From Pezicula radicicola (lineage: Eukaryota > Ascomycota > Leotiomycetes > Helotiales > Dermateaceae), in assembly GCA_003008705.1 (NCBI GenBank), contig PDUO01000043.1:3777-29409 (forward strand): a DNA stretch of 25,633 nt. The letters run 5' to 3'. Below the pieces are notes generated by a model. That model saw only the letters and a program-made list of their open reading frames with translations, did no database searches and was not told the DNA's origin. Position numbers and translations under genes: made by a program. Shown here piece by piece: positions 1 to 11,149 of this stretch (position 1 is its first letter; every line of letters begins with the position of its first letter).

Positions 1-779
1 TATTATCTTACTACTTACTATACTTTAATTTAAAACTTTAAACTCTCTCTCTAGGTCTCCTAGATCTCTAGGTCTTCTTTAATCTTTTATATATTCTTAA
101 AATTATTTAAGAGCTTATATAAATTATTTAAATATAACTAGTAATTAGAGTTAAATTAATTCTTTTATACTATCTATCTAGGTCTAAACTTAGTCTAGAG
201 TTAGACCTTACTTTAAATTTAATCTTATAAACTCTTACTTTTCTTTATAAGGTACTAATTTCCTTTTAATTAAAGTACTTAAAATAAAGACCTAGAAATA
301 TAATTATTAGTCTTCTATTATTAAAGAGAAGTTTTATTAAAGGTTTAAACTATAATTAAATTATTTAATTCTTTCTAGAGAGAAGTATAGTAATTATAGA
401 TACTAGTTTAATAACTCTAAGGGTTTAGTTTATAATAGTATATTTATAAAGTTCTAAAAGAATTAAAATTATTATTATAAAGTCTTAGAGTACTTTAAGC
501 TTTAAGATAACTAGGTATATTAAAGAGTAGAGATAATTAAAGATTATTAATACTTTATATACTATACTATTTATATATATAATACTTTTAAACTTATTAC
601 TTAGATCTATATAGTTCTTAAGTATTTTATTATTTAAAAGACCTTTAAGTAAGTTAGAGATTACTATTATAAGATTATTAAGATAAATATTAAATAGGTT
701 ATTAAATATTATTCTCTTTATAATAAAAACTTTAGACTTTAATCTAAATCTAGTATTATACTAATTACTAGTTAAGGGC
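1..779. other. AT-rich RIP-degraded DNA, no gene recognised
   Basis: This stretch is dominated by TA steps and polypurine or polypyrimidine patches, such as the ctctct/aggtct repeats near 43-85. I found no protein frame with recognisable motifs on the strands I read, no RNA gene and no clear repeat. It may be flanking transposon debris into which the pogo-type element at 780-2639 inserted, but nothing in the sequence proves this. Confidence 0.6.
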
Positions 780-845
780 TAATATAGTCTATAAGCGAGT
801 TATTACTATAAGTGAACTATTACTTTTTTCTTAGTATTATATAAA
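780..845. repeat. Left terminal inverted repeat of the pogo-type element
   Basis: The reverse complement of 2574-2639 matches this segment at 63 of 66 positions; all three differences are G/A transitions. The core starts at 787 after a TA and contains the landmark ataagcgagttattac. Confidence 0.93.
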
Positions 846-1039
846 ATTCTATAATATTATATAAATTAATTAATTAAATTAACTAAACTACTTAGAATTA
901 GAATTATTAGATATTTCTTCCCTATTTTAATAGGTTTATATATTATAACTATATTCTCTGTATTGTCTATAGCGTTATTGAAGCTATAGACTTATAACTA
1001 TANAATTACTACTTTACTCTATTATAACCTATAATTATA

Positions 1040-2540
1040 ACTAAGGACTAATTTAAGCTCTAAGACCTTATATATCTTAGAGAGTAAGTAATTCTTCTTC
1101 TTATAGTTAGTATTTCTTTATATAATAATACTAACTAAGCTTTTTATTTATCTTTTAAAATATAGTATTCTCTATATATAATAATACTAACTCGTATATT
1201 ATATACTTTATACCCTTTGTAAATTAATCAAAGTCTTCTAAAATCATAGTTGGAGAGCTATTCTAATATTATATAATCTATTCCTGTATATACGAAGTTT
1301 ACGAGTTAGTTTAAATTAAGTTCTATAGTATTGAAGGCTCCTAAGGTAGAGGTAGTATAGCTAGACTTAATAGCTATAAGGTTGAAATTATAATATTAAG
1401 CTATAAAATCATAGAATCTAGGTTATATAGTATAAGGCCTAATCCCCGGAAACCTCCTCGGATATTTAATTCTATTATAGCTATATAAAAGGTATTAAAA
1501 AATACAGGAAAGAAGTCCTCCTTAGAGATATATATAATTAATATATATATTAACTTTTTAATCTTTATCTTATATAACTTTTTTAATATATAAAAACAAC
1601 TAATATCAAGAGGCTAGAGCCGGTGGGATAAATAAGGAGGTATATAAAGAGTAATAATATTGTTTTCCTTATAGTAGAGCTTGAAATTAGTTAAGTAATA
1701 GCTCTCGTAGCTATCAAGGACTAGAAGCTAATATTTACCCTTTATATAACTCTTTATATATTAATCAAAGTATTGAATCTAATCTAAGTCTTACTTATTT
1801 ATTATCTAGCTATTTAAAGTTATTATAATTATCTAGTTATATAGAAAAGGACTATTCTTGTACTAGGATAAGAGGTGATTCTTCCCTACTATAATAATAT
1901 ATAGAGGGATAGTATAGCTATATAAACCTATACCTTGGATTACTATAATCTATTCCCGATTCCCTTACTATATTATATAAGGTTAATTTTATCTTTCTAT
2001 ACTTATTATAACTATCTCTAAGTAGATCTAGTTTATTATAAACTCTATCTCGTTAAAGTTATAGATATCCTCCTTAATAATTCTATACTTATCGATTATA
2101 TTTTATATAAGTTGAAACTATATATTATATACGTCGGGATCTTCGCTCAGGACCCTTTAATAATCGATTCTATAATTAAAATATATAGAGAGCTCTGGTT
2201 ATTATTATATAAAGTTTATAGTCTAGTTCTTACTAATATATCTACTATTTCGGTTAGAGAGGATATAATTCACTATATCTTCAATACTACTTATTCAAGA
2301 AGGAAATAATTATAAATCTAGATTAAGAATATATTATATAATAACTAATTCTTCGAGAGGAGTAAGTTTTCAAGAATTAAGAGAGATATCTTATTATAAT
2401 GGTTTTCCTTTAATTCTATTAGATAAGGTTATATAGGGTATATAGAAAACCTATATAATATAACTTATTTTTAAATATAAGTTTATATAAAGTATATTTA
2501 CTATAAGAATTATATCTAATTTATTCTATATCTTAGGTAT
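1040..2540 (-). pseudogene. pogo/Fot1-type DDE transposase, RIP-degraded
   Basis: One minus-strand frame carries family landmarks in order. An N-terminal helix-turn-helix block reads TLSNRIKG near 2430, followed by KLTPLEE near 2355 and the YILNLDL block near 2325. The catalytic-core stretch LLVLD...Y.S lies near 1720 and is followed by PPYLSH and L*PLDISCF around 1600-1640. The NIRGGFRG motif lies near 1455, and a helical tail FTKGIKY...IEN near 1150-1220 is typical of the family C-terminus. Stops fall where the family has Gln, Arg or Trp. The inferred start is ATA at 2538-2540, a RIPed ATG. The C-terminal end is approximate, because the tail fades out near 1000-1070. The protein would have cut and pasted the surrounding element in the nucleus. 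Confidence 0.92.
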
Positions 2541-2573
2541 ATTTTTATATTAAGTTATTAAGGATTTTATAAC

Positions 2574-2639
2574 TTTATATAATACTAAGAAAAAAGTAAT
2601 AGTCTACTTATAGTAATAACTCGCTTATAGATTATATTA
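2574..2639. repeat. Right terminal inverted repeat of the pogo-type element
   Basis: This is the inverted partner of 780-845. It lies about 30 bases upstream of the inferred transposase start on the minus strand, the normal position for a pogo-type element. Confidence 0.93.
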
Positions 2640-3060
2640 CTCTTCTTTTAAGATATAAAATCCTTACTAGTAGCTACTAAGCTTTATCTCTAAATAGGCT
2701 AAGGAATAAATTTAACTATAATTTACTAGAGGATAGGCTAGAGGGTTAGGATTCTAAAGGGTCGAAGATTAAATAAATTACTCTACTAAAGGTAATAGCT
2801 ACTAAAAACTTATATTAATTAATTAGTACTATATAAAAGGTAGTTAGAAAGGTAGGGAAATATAAGGTAGTTACCTCTCTATAATATAAGTAAGATAAAT
2901 TAAATATAGAAGAAATAGTAGAGGAAGTGGTTATAGAAGTATCTAAGCTAAATAGAGGCCTATCTAAAAGGTATTAGATTTAATTTTTAATTTTATAATC
3001 TCTATTAGTTATATATATATTATATCCTTATAAACTTATATTAACTAATAAGACGTCTTA
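2640..3060. other. AT-rich segment between the two pogo-type transposase remnants
   Basis: This lies between the right repeat of the complete element and the recognisable end of the second transposase fragment. The minus strand has a fairly open frame rich in Ser/Thr/Leu at about 2650-2990, but I could not match it to the DDE core or tail. It may be diverged sequence of the second element or unrelated DNA. Confidence 0.4.
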
Positions 3061-3414
3061 TTGATTAATTAGATAGATTATATTAACTAATTCAAATATT
3101 TATAACTATAGTATAATAGTACTATATTCAGTGAGAAGAAGGTTAGTTATTTCTTATATAAACTACGGCCGGGGGGAAAATCTATATAAGTCTAGGTCGA
3201 GAATATATTATATAATAACTACTTCCTCTAGAGAAGTAAGCTTTTAAGAATTAGGAGTAGAATTACATTGAGAGACTATTCTATTAACTCGGTTATAAAG
3301 GGTTAAGAAAGGGACCTTATAGGTTATAGTAGTAGTTTGAATACTACTCAATTAATATAGTTCAAGTACTTGAATAGCTAAAAGAATACACCCCTCTTAG
3401 TTTAGTAGAGATAT
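3050..3414 (-). pseudogene. Second pogo-type transposase, N-terminal fragment
   Basis: On the minus strand, from an ATA (former ATG) at 3412-3414, the frame reads an N-terminal pogo-type DNA-binding region. It has an ILLAIQ block near 3375 and YKVPFLTLYNRV near 3290-3325, with the KLTSLEE...YILDLDL block at about 3190-3245. The last block also occurs in the complete element (2310-2360), which explains the direct repeat seen at DNA level. The two differ at many positions, so they are related subfamilies rather than copies of one another. The catalytic core and the C-terminal tail are not found downstream, so this is a truncated element. RIP stops are present throughout. Confidence 0.8.
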
Positions 3415-3441
3415 TTAAGTAAGTAGAGATATTTCAAGTTA
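3404..3441. repeat. Short tandem duplication (18-19 bp unit)
   Basis: The unit agtagagatattt plus aagt occurs twice in a row, at about 3404-3421 and 3423-3441. It overlaps the inferred start of the second transposase fragment, so it may be part of that element's 5' region. Confidence 0.6.
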
Positions 3442-3446
3442 TAAGT

Positions 3447-3503
3447 AGAGTAATATATTTTAGTATTCTAGTAAGTAACTTACTTATAAAATATATTACC
3501 TCT
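3447..3503. repeat. Imperfect inverted repeat
   Basis: The segment agagtaatatatttta (3447-3462) pairs with 3487-3503 with a single-base bulge. It lies just upstream of the second pogo-type fragment and just downstream of the PKS end. It could be a terminal part of the truncated element; its role is unclear. Confidence 0.5.
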
Positions 3504-3673
3504 TTAATATTTAGAATTATCTATAAAGGCTATAGTTTTTAACTTTGAAAAAAGCTATTAGAATATATTATATAGTTTATATAATATACTTTTATAAATA
3601 TAATATAGTATATACTATATAGTAATTTAATATTTACTAAAACTTCTTAGTATTAATTATTTAGTAATTTCTT

Positions 3674-4640
3674 CTATTTCCTACCTAGACTCTTATATAA
3701 TATAAGTAATATAAATACTTTATTATAACTAACGAATATAGCCTTGATACTCTTGGGTATACCTATAGCTATAGCCCTCTATATCTACTTAGCTATTAGT
3801 AGAACATCGATATTAGCCCTGAGTTTCTCTTTATATATACCTATAAGGTCCGATAGCTAGTAACTATTACTACTATAGTAGTTATATATAATAAATAATT
3901 TATAAGGATTATAGCTCTATACTATTACTATAAAATCTAGTACTATATAACTAATATCAATAATATTAAATTAACTAACCTATAGACAGGGATCTAAAGC
4001 TAGTATAGTCTATATCTTAGTATAGTAATGATCTAGGGCTATTAATAGGATCTCTTCGGGTATATTAGGACCTATAATATTAGGGAAGTAATATATAACT
4101 ATTGGAGGGCCCTTTATACTTTCAAGTAGTATCTCATCTACCTATTTACTAGTAGTATAACCTAAGGTATTTTTCATCAATAATTTAATATCCCCTAGAG
4201 GAGAGATACTCGATGGTAGTAACTCTATTAGTTCTAGAGTTCCCTTCTAAAGTATAGCTACTAAAGATAATGAGATAAAGTATATAGGGATATTATATAA
4301 TATTACTATAGTAAGGAGTATCTATATTAAGATAATATTAGTAGTCTATATTACTTTATACAACTTTAGATAGTTAACGTTAGTATCTAAATAGATAATT
4401 ATATTAGTTATTTAGCTAAGGTATCTAAAGTTACTAGTAGAGAGTCCTAGTAGCGGCTTAGCTAGATTACTATAGTATTTATAGATTTTAATATCCTAGA
4501 CCTATATATAATATAAGTAAATATAAAGATAATATAACTTAGTAATACTTATATTAGTAGCTAGGTAATAGAGTAAATAAGTATCTAGGAACCCTATATA
4601 CCCTATAAGAATAATATAGTATATATTACCTTAAGGTACC
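3674..4640 (-). other. PKS terminal thioester reductase (R, NAD-binding 4 type) domain remnant
   Basis: The Rossmann entry LIGYIGFLDTYLLYYLAT lies near 4555-4608. SSISPLGD lies near 4180-4215, and the catalytic YTTSK*VDE has its Tyr at 4157-4159. A PPIVIYYFPNIIGP segment follows near 4085-4115. Domains of this family use NADPH to release the chain from the ACP as an aldehyde or alcohol. There is no room for C or A domains between ACP and R, so this is a PKS-R rather than a PKS-NRPS. Confidence 0.9.
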
Positions 4641-4799
4641 TCGACGTTTATTATTAAATCAATACCTTATAGAATAAGACTATAAATTCCACTAATAAGC
4701 TCTATTACCTCCTTGGTCTAATCTTTTCCTAGGTTACAACAAGGTTTAGTATCCTTAACCTCTATCTAAGACCCTATTAGGGGACTTGTATAAAGCTTT

Positions 4800-5050
4800 T
4801 ACTATCTAGCTAGTATATCCTTATATACTCGCGACAGAGAGTAGTTTATTAATATAAGTTTCAATACTAGTATATCTACCCCTAGTTCTTTAAGGAACTA
4901 CTTATAAATATAAACTAATACTAATAAATCAATACTATAATCAACTATAGGAATATCAATAACTATCTAAGCTAGATTAAGCTAGAGTATATTACCTAGT
5001 ACTACTATAAAGTACTTCACTAAAATTATTAAGTATAACTTTAGATCCTT
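4800..5050 (-). other. PKS acyl-carrier (ACP) domain remnant, phosphopantetheine serine lost
   Basis: The block VDYSIDLLVLV...*FLKELGVDI matches the ACP core GxDSLxAVE...WF. The attachment serine, expected as TCA, reads TTA (Leu) at 4925-4927, a direct CpA-to-TpA change. It is followed by the reductase domain. Confidence 0.92.
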
Positions 5051-5289
5051 AGTTATTACTAATTAAGCCTTAACCCTAGTATTACCCTCAACTTCTTTTA
5101 GATTAGTACCCTCTTATATACTATTCTATATAAGATAATATAAGAGCTATAGGTCTTTATACTATATATCTAGGAATATTATCTTTATAGCTATAATAAG
5201 CTTAGATAGCTAATCTAAGTTTAGTTAACTATATATAATAGTCTCTACTAATATATTATATAGGTCCGTCTTAGTTTACCTATCTAATT

Positions 5290-5900
5290 ATAAGAGAAGA
5301 GACCTCTTAATAGTATTGAGATACTTATTTTCTAATCAGAAAATATAACCCAAGTCTATTAAGAAACTAATTATAATAATAGAACTAGCTAAACTATAGG
5401 TATACTACTATTATATAAGACTAGATATGAAATAGTTTATTATACTATATACGGACTAGCTAATGATCCCTACTAGTAACGTTACTAACGAAAGAATAAT
5501 AAAGAAATCTAATACTTTATTATTTTTACTAAAAATCTCATCAAGGTTCTAAGTTCCTATAACCTTTAGTACTAGTACTACCTTAAAATCGGCCTAAGAT
5601 ATATAGATAAAAAGGTAGTCTTGAAGTACTATAGTACCATTGATGATACCCCTAATCGATAGTATAGTTAACTTAATATTAGTATATACTTCTCTTAATA
5701 CTTCCTTCCTTATTATATCGACCTTTACTATATATAGATTAGCTCCTTTCTAGGATATAAATTTAATAATACCCTCTAGTACCCTAGGATTTCAACTACC
5801 TAGTACTATATTTTAAGCTCTATATTCTACTATCTATATAGTAATAGAGATACTAATATCTTCTATTATCCTAAAAAGGATATATATCTTATTAGTAATA
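5290..5900 (-). other. PKS ketoreductase (KR) domain remnant
   Basis: A nucleotide-binding start (NKIYILF.I.EDI) is followed by IVEYRA*NIVLGS*NP near 5790-5830. Next come IRGIINGTIVL*D near 5640 and VLDFFIILS near 5500. The catalytic YxxxN is kept as YSIIN, with Tyr at 5447-5449 and Asn intact. The wording is closest to KR domains of PKS-NRPS-type synthases. Confidence 0.93.
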
Positions 5901-7200
5901 AACAACCTACTTTAGTTAAGAGCTCGAATAGTTATAGTAATACTCTTAGTAATACACTAGTTAATAATAACCCCTAGGCTCAACCCCTTAATTCTCTCTC
6001 CTATTAGATAGCCGATGGATATAACCTAGGTTAAGTAACTAGTACTCTTGATTTCATTCTTATCTATAATTTAAGCTAGCTTATATAGCTTCTTATATTT
6101 TATCTAAATTATTAAATTATTAACTTCGATTACTATTATAGAAGGTAGTATAGAATTATATATTAGTATTAAAAGATCCTTATTTTATATAGCCTCTAGA
6201 TTAATCAAGGTTTTTATAGATCTTAGGATAAGTAACTATAGGTCTTACTTACTAATATATAGATAGATAAAACTCTAATCCCGAGTACTTATAATATCCG
6301 ATATCGTTAAGAATATAAAGATATCTATTCTATAAGTAACACGAATAATAGTCTACTTAATATAGTTTAGGGTACTATAAACCTAAATAAGCTCCTCGAA
6401 GTTACTAAGAAGAGATAAAGCTATTACCTATACTATGAGATAGTATAGTTATTTAGTATCTAATTCTTCTTTATCTAGTATAGTAGTATTATATCTATAG
6501 TATAAGATATAATCTTTTATAACTATAACTATAGAGTAATTTAAGTCCGAAAAGTCTATAACTTTATCTCTAGATTCTATATTATAACTAATCTAAATAT
6601 ATACAAGTATTAAGTAATTAGGTATAATAAGTCCGTTATAGATAAAAGTATATATAGATAATAATATAACCTATATATATATCTCGCCTAGTTTATAATT
6701 ACTAATATAATAATTAAATAACTCTAAGACTCTATCTTATTTAATTACCTTAATACTAGTATTAGTAAGCCCAAGGCTAGTAAGCTAGATAAGTTATTAG
6801 TTCTTTATACTAGACCAGTGATTTAAGTTATCCAGAGATAGTACTCTAGGTATATAGAATATACTATCTCTTAATATAAGATAAGGTTTATATATCCAAA
6901 GGATATTATCTAAATTAGATTAATCTATTATACTAAGTTAAAGAAGAAGAGTTACTAGTAACTCTAGTATAAGTAATATAGGCTCTTCTATATCAAGAAA
7001 CTAAAGCCTTAGGTTATTATATTTAGCTAGAAGTATTTATCCTAGTCTAACTATTATATTTACTATAGGATTTTTATCTAAAGTTACTCCTAATATTACC
7101 TATAGAATAATACTTATATTATAGAAGATTATCTATATACCTTGGAATATTACCTCTATTATAGTACTAAATATTAGGTTATCTAGATTATATAGATAGA
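5900..7200 (-). other. PKS ER0 / structural KR linker, no functional enoyl reductase seen
   Basis: This stretch, in the same frame as the neighbouring domains, resembles the non-functional linker of PKS-NRPS and LovB-type synthases: a TDIFIFLTISD region near 6310-6350 and the VIIN*CITKSIT...RALN*SRLF lead into the KR near 5900-5960. I found no NADPH-binding signature of a working enoyl reductase. A separate trans-acting enoyl reductase would have been needed; none is recognised in this window. Confidence 0.7.
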
Positions 7201-7429
7201 GTACTACTACTCTACTTAGAACTTTAATACCTTCGAGCTTATATAGATAGGATAAGCTATAAGAAGTAAGGATTTCCTATAACCTAGTTTTAAGTCTTGA
7301 CTTATTACCGCCAATGATAAGTACTAGTCCTCTCGATACTAATACTTACTATAAAATATTAGAAAGTAGCTTATAAAGTAGTTAGACTATCTCGTCTATT
7401 ATCTAAGATATAATTATAGAATAATAAGA

Positions 7430-8170
7430 AGGTATTAAGCTTATAGTTACTCCTAAGAACCTAGTTACTTTTAGTAATATATCCTACTTATTACTACTAA
7501 TTATAGGAGCCTAGACTTATCCCTTATCTATACCTAGAAACTACCCAGGGAGTATACCTATAATTAATTATATAGGAAGATAGTTATATATAATCTCTAA
7601 TAAGACTAAGTAGCCCCTAGGTCGAAGTAAGTAGTAATAGTAATATAGTGTTTCTTATAGACTTCGAGTTATATATAGATAATTAGAGGTAATTACTATA
7701 TTAAAAGAACCTTTATTGAAGCCTTGGTCTATAAGGTTCTTTTTAATATTTAATATTTTGAATTTCAGCTTTCTAGTATATTAGTTAAATTTTATCTTTA
7801 TAAGCTTGAAAAAGCTAACCAAGATATTAGTATAAGTATATAATATATATTAATTACCTAAAGCTAATAGTACTACTCGAGTAGTACTATCTATTCTAGT
7901 ACTAACCTCGATTACTTTTATATACAAGTAATAGTATATAATCTACTTTATTAGAAGCCCTAAGTTAAGGTTAGTATTAATAATTCCAGTACCCTTAATA
8001 TATAGACGATCTAATATATTATCTATTAATAGTACCTATAGAGTAAGCTTCGTCCCGCGAGTAATAGTAGATAGATTTTTCTCTATAGTATATAGTAATT
8101 ATATATTGTTATTATCTAATATTATATAACTAGTACTCTATTACTTAATATCCTCTAGAGTATTATTTAC
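7430..8170 (-). other. PKS C-methyltransferase (cMT) domain remnant
   Basis: The segments LEDIK, NNNI*LLY and LYIKGTGIINTN lie near 7980-8160. Downstream, NLIDQGFNKGSFNIVI.SN at about 7680-7740 corresponds to the conserved EQGF..GSFD.VIASN.LHAT part of fungal PKS methyltransferases. The domain would have added SAM-derived methyl branches to the chain. Confidence 0.85.
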
Positions 8171-8479
8171 CTACTCTACTTCAATATTAGGATATTAACC
8201 TACTTTAATCTAGGGAAATAGATAATCTCTGACCTACTTTATTATATACTATTAATACTTACTTATTAATAATAACTCAGAGGGCTTAATCTAGTTACAA
8301 AGCCTATATAGATAAAAATAAGCTATATATATTAATAACTTTTTAAACACCTTAGCCTCTAGAGAAAGCTTAGTTATTTACCTAGGCTTAATACTATAGA
8401 TTATATTATATATCTAAGTTTCACTTATATATAGCTATTAGTCTTTACTTTAGTTTAGGGTAGTCTAATATACTCTATA

Positions 8480-9440
8480 TATTTATACTTTAATACTTAT
8501 ATCTCTTGTATTGAATACCTCTATATTACCCTTGAGTAACTTTACTTCTACTAATATTAAAATACTATTTACTATTAAAAGACCTATAGATATAGATAAG
8601 ATATTAATATAGATATAGTTAATATATATAGGGAGATATACTATCCCTAGTTGGCTATCCTCGGGGAAAGAAAATATAACCAAGACCCCCTGAATAGTAG
8701 TATCTAGAACTATAGGATAGGTAGTAGTATAGATTAATATTAACTCTAGAGGTACTAGGAGGGTTATAACTATATAGTTGAGACGGTGGTCTATAGTAGT
8801 TACTTTAAAAGGCTTAGAGTAGTTATATCCTACTTTGGATAGATAAGAGTAGAACTAGTCTATATCTAGGGTATTTATAGGGAGTAGTAGTTAGTTATAA
8901 CTAGATAGAGAATTATTATTAGGTTCACTAAGCTAAAGTTATATACTAGCTATAAAATAAGTTATAAGTCTATTTAGAGGGTTATCTAACTTAGTTAAAT
9001 TAATATTTCTATTATAATAAGTTACTTTTATAATAAGATAATCATCGGACTAACTTATAATATATATAATAAAAAGAACCTCAAGGTCTAGGGAATCTCT
9101 CTATAGACCTATAGTATATACAATTTCAATATTATATAACTCGACAAGGTATAGTACTATCTAATCGTCCACGAGGTATATAGTAGCCTTATATACTATT
9201 ATAAGATATCCTATAGCTAGAAAAAGAATTTCACCTTAAATAGTATAGCTATTCACCTATAGAAGCTTACTTAGTCTAAAAACCTAGTACTAATAAACTT
9301 CTTATCTACTATTTTTACTAAACATTATAGGGTAACTAAGAAGCTTATACTATAGTTAGTTCTAAGAGCGGAAGATATAAGAGACTCTTAACTTATACTA
9401 GATAAAGCTATTATAATCCTATAGATAAGTTAGTAAATTC
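8480..9440 (-). other. PKS dehydratase (DH) domain remnant
   Basis: The linker YL*DY (family YPWDH) near 9425 precedes the domain. The catalytic HxxxG segment reads (H)TI*GEILFLAIGYL, with the His codon now TAT at 9245-9247. The C-terminal part at 8483-8683 is by chance free of stops and has an ATG. It is a 66-codon in-frame piece of this domain, not a separate gene. Confidence 0.9.
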
Positions 9441-9589
9441 TTAAGAATACTAGGTTTCTCTAGACTAGCTTATAATAAAGCCTAATATATACTATTGAAT
9501 ATAATTATAGGATATTAAGATAAGAAAGACATCTAAACAACTCCTAGACTATTAGTAAATACTTCAACTATACTCTCTCTATATTTTAG

Positions 9590-10560
9590 AATACTATAAT
9601 ATAGAATAACTACCCTAGTTAATAATTTAATTACCTTAGAGCTTAGTCCCTTGAGAGCTAGGTATAGTCTAACCTTGAGTACAAGGTCTAAGATAAAGGG
9701 CTCTTCGGAAATAACTTAGTATACTACTTAAGAGAATTATACTATATTAGTTAGATTATTAATCTAGTACTACCCCTCGAGTAGTTCCATCTTATATTTA
9801 CTATTAAAAGAGTAACTATAGCTATTTAAGCCCTAAATACTTGAGTACTAAGTATATCTCCTCGGCCCTTTAATAGCTTTAATACTATACTTATATAGTA
9901 ACTCTAGATAGGGTATAGTATAGGGTTATATATAGTAAGAATAATATACTATATCTATAGCTAGTATATAGGTAAAGGTCTTATCTCGATCTAACCACCC
10001 TTTAGCTTTATTAATAGTATCTATATTCTCTACTAGTATATAGCTAGTAGGAGAATTACTAATAGCTACTTTGAGAGTAGGACTAAATTCATTATAGAAT
10101 ACTAATACTTATTCTAAACCTATTCCTATAGCTATTATTTTACTATACTTTTTATTAGTACCCTTAGCTAAGGATAAATAAAATCCTCTATAATAAGTAA
10201 TATAAATTATATCTTAGGTATCTAGATATCCTATAGTATAGGTAGAGGTAATTTCTCTAGAAGAATAACTAATAACAATAGTAAATATAATACTAATTAT
10301 ATAAAGTATATCTACTAGAGTAATCTAGAGAGTAGTATATAATAGTTATAAGATAGTAGCTATACTAATATAAGACGTTGTTTTAGGTAATAAAAGCTCG
10401 TTGATAAGAGTCTAATCAAGATAATCACTATCAGGAAGTATATTAAGACTATACTATAACTAATCTATAGTTATATAGAATATAGATAATATATTATAAA
10501 GTTCCCTACCTATAGTAGTCTACTATACTCCTTATCTAGTAAAGACACTAAGAATCTAAG
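9590..10560 (-). other. PKS acyltransferase (AT) domain remnant
   Basis: The opening VFTR*G block (family VFTGQGAQ) is followed by TIGRELYN near 10500-10545. The GHSSGE-type nucleophile block reads YSSRE with the Ser codon at 10262-10264. The closing stretch LALKGLSSKVIKLL lies near 9610-9650. This domain would load malonyl units. Glycines have become Arg or Ser by G-to-A changes. Confidence 0.92.
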
Positions 10561-11149
10561 GTAATAAGGATTCGGGAATAACTATAATATATAAGGTATT
10601 TTTAAGTATTTCCGTCTATACTTCAAGCTTATCAATAAGCTAAGTAGTAGATATAGCTATAAAGGTAGCCCTGAATAAGAAATCGGTCCTTTAGAATATA
10701 GTATATAAAAGTTAACCAAGATCTATATCAGGATACTCTCTAAGGTAATTAACCAGGGATATAGCCTTTCTAGCTAAAGCTTAAGCTAAGTTAGTGGATA
10801 GTATAATAAGGCTACCTTAGGCTAGTCTCAATAGATAGTGGTTATATTTCCTATCCTAACTTTCAATAATAGTATAGGTATTAGTTCTACTAAAGCTAAA
10901 ACTATTTATACTAATATAGTAAGGCTACCCTTTCAGGATACTAGATTATAAAATTAATACTATCAGGATATAAAGCTTATAGTAGAATAGTTGAATCTTA
11001 GGGTTTAGATCTTAGAAATAGAGATTAGTAGGGATTTAACTATTCTAAACTACTAACGACGCCTTAAGTACTCTAGTAAGGTCTATAGTACCTTTAGTAT
11101 ACCCAAGAATAGTTTTAATTAAGCTAATAAAGAGTTATTCCTGATTATT

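Larger units (their letters stand above)
780..2639 (-). mobile_element. RIP-inactivated pogo/Fot1-type DNA transposon (Tc1/mariner superfamily)
   Basis: The element is about 1.86 kb and bounded by inverted repeats at 780-845 and 2574-2639. These match over 66 bases with three differences, all G/A transitions as RIP would produce. TA dinucleotides sit just outside the inner 59-base repeats, as expected for a TA target duplication. A degraded transposase fills the interior on the minus strand. Size, repeat layout and transposase family all agree with fungal Fot1/pogo elements. The element is dead: its transposase is full of TAA/TAG codons and its start codon reads ATA. Whether it belongs to a named family cannot be decided without a repeat-library search. 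Confidence 0.93.

Noticed and set aside
1003..1003. Ambiguous base n
   Set aside because: A single undetermined base in the transposon tail region; an assembly or base-call matter with no biological meaning.
2112..2309. ATG-started 65-codon open frame on the plus strand
   Set aside because: It lies antisense to the pogo-type transposase frame and has no motifs; it is a chance opening in the complementary strand.
2325..3265. Direct repeat (about 2325-2390 and 3200-3265) as possible LTRs
   Set aside because: Both copies encode the same transposase N-terminal block (KLT.LEE to YIL.LDL), so the similarity is protein homology between two pogo-type elements and not LTR structure.
4640..4860. NRPS condensation or adenylation domain after the ACP
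   Set aside because: There are only about 70 codons between the ACP and the reductase Rossmann motif, far too few for C or A domains.
8483..8683. ATG-started 66-codon open frame on the minus strand
   Set aside because: It is in the same frame as the PKS and reads as the C-terminal part of the dehydratase domain, so it is a surviving stop-free piece and not a gene.
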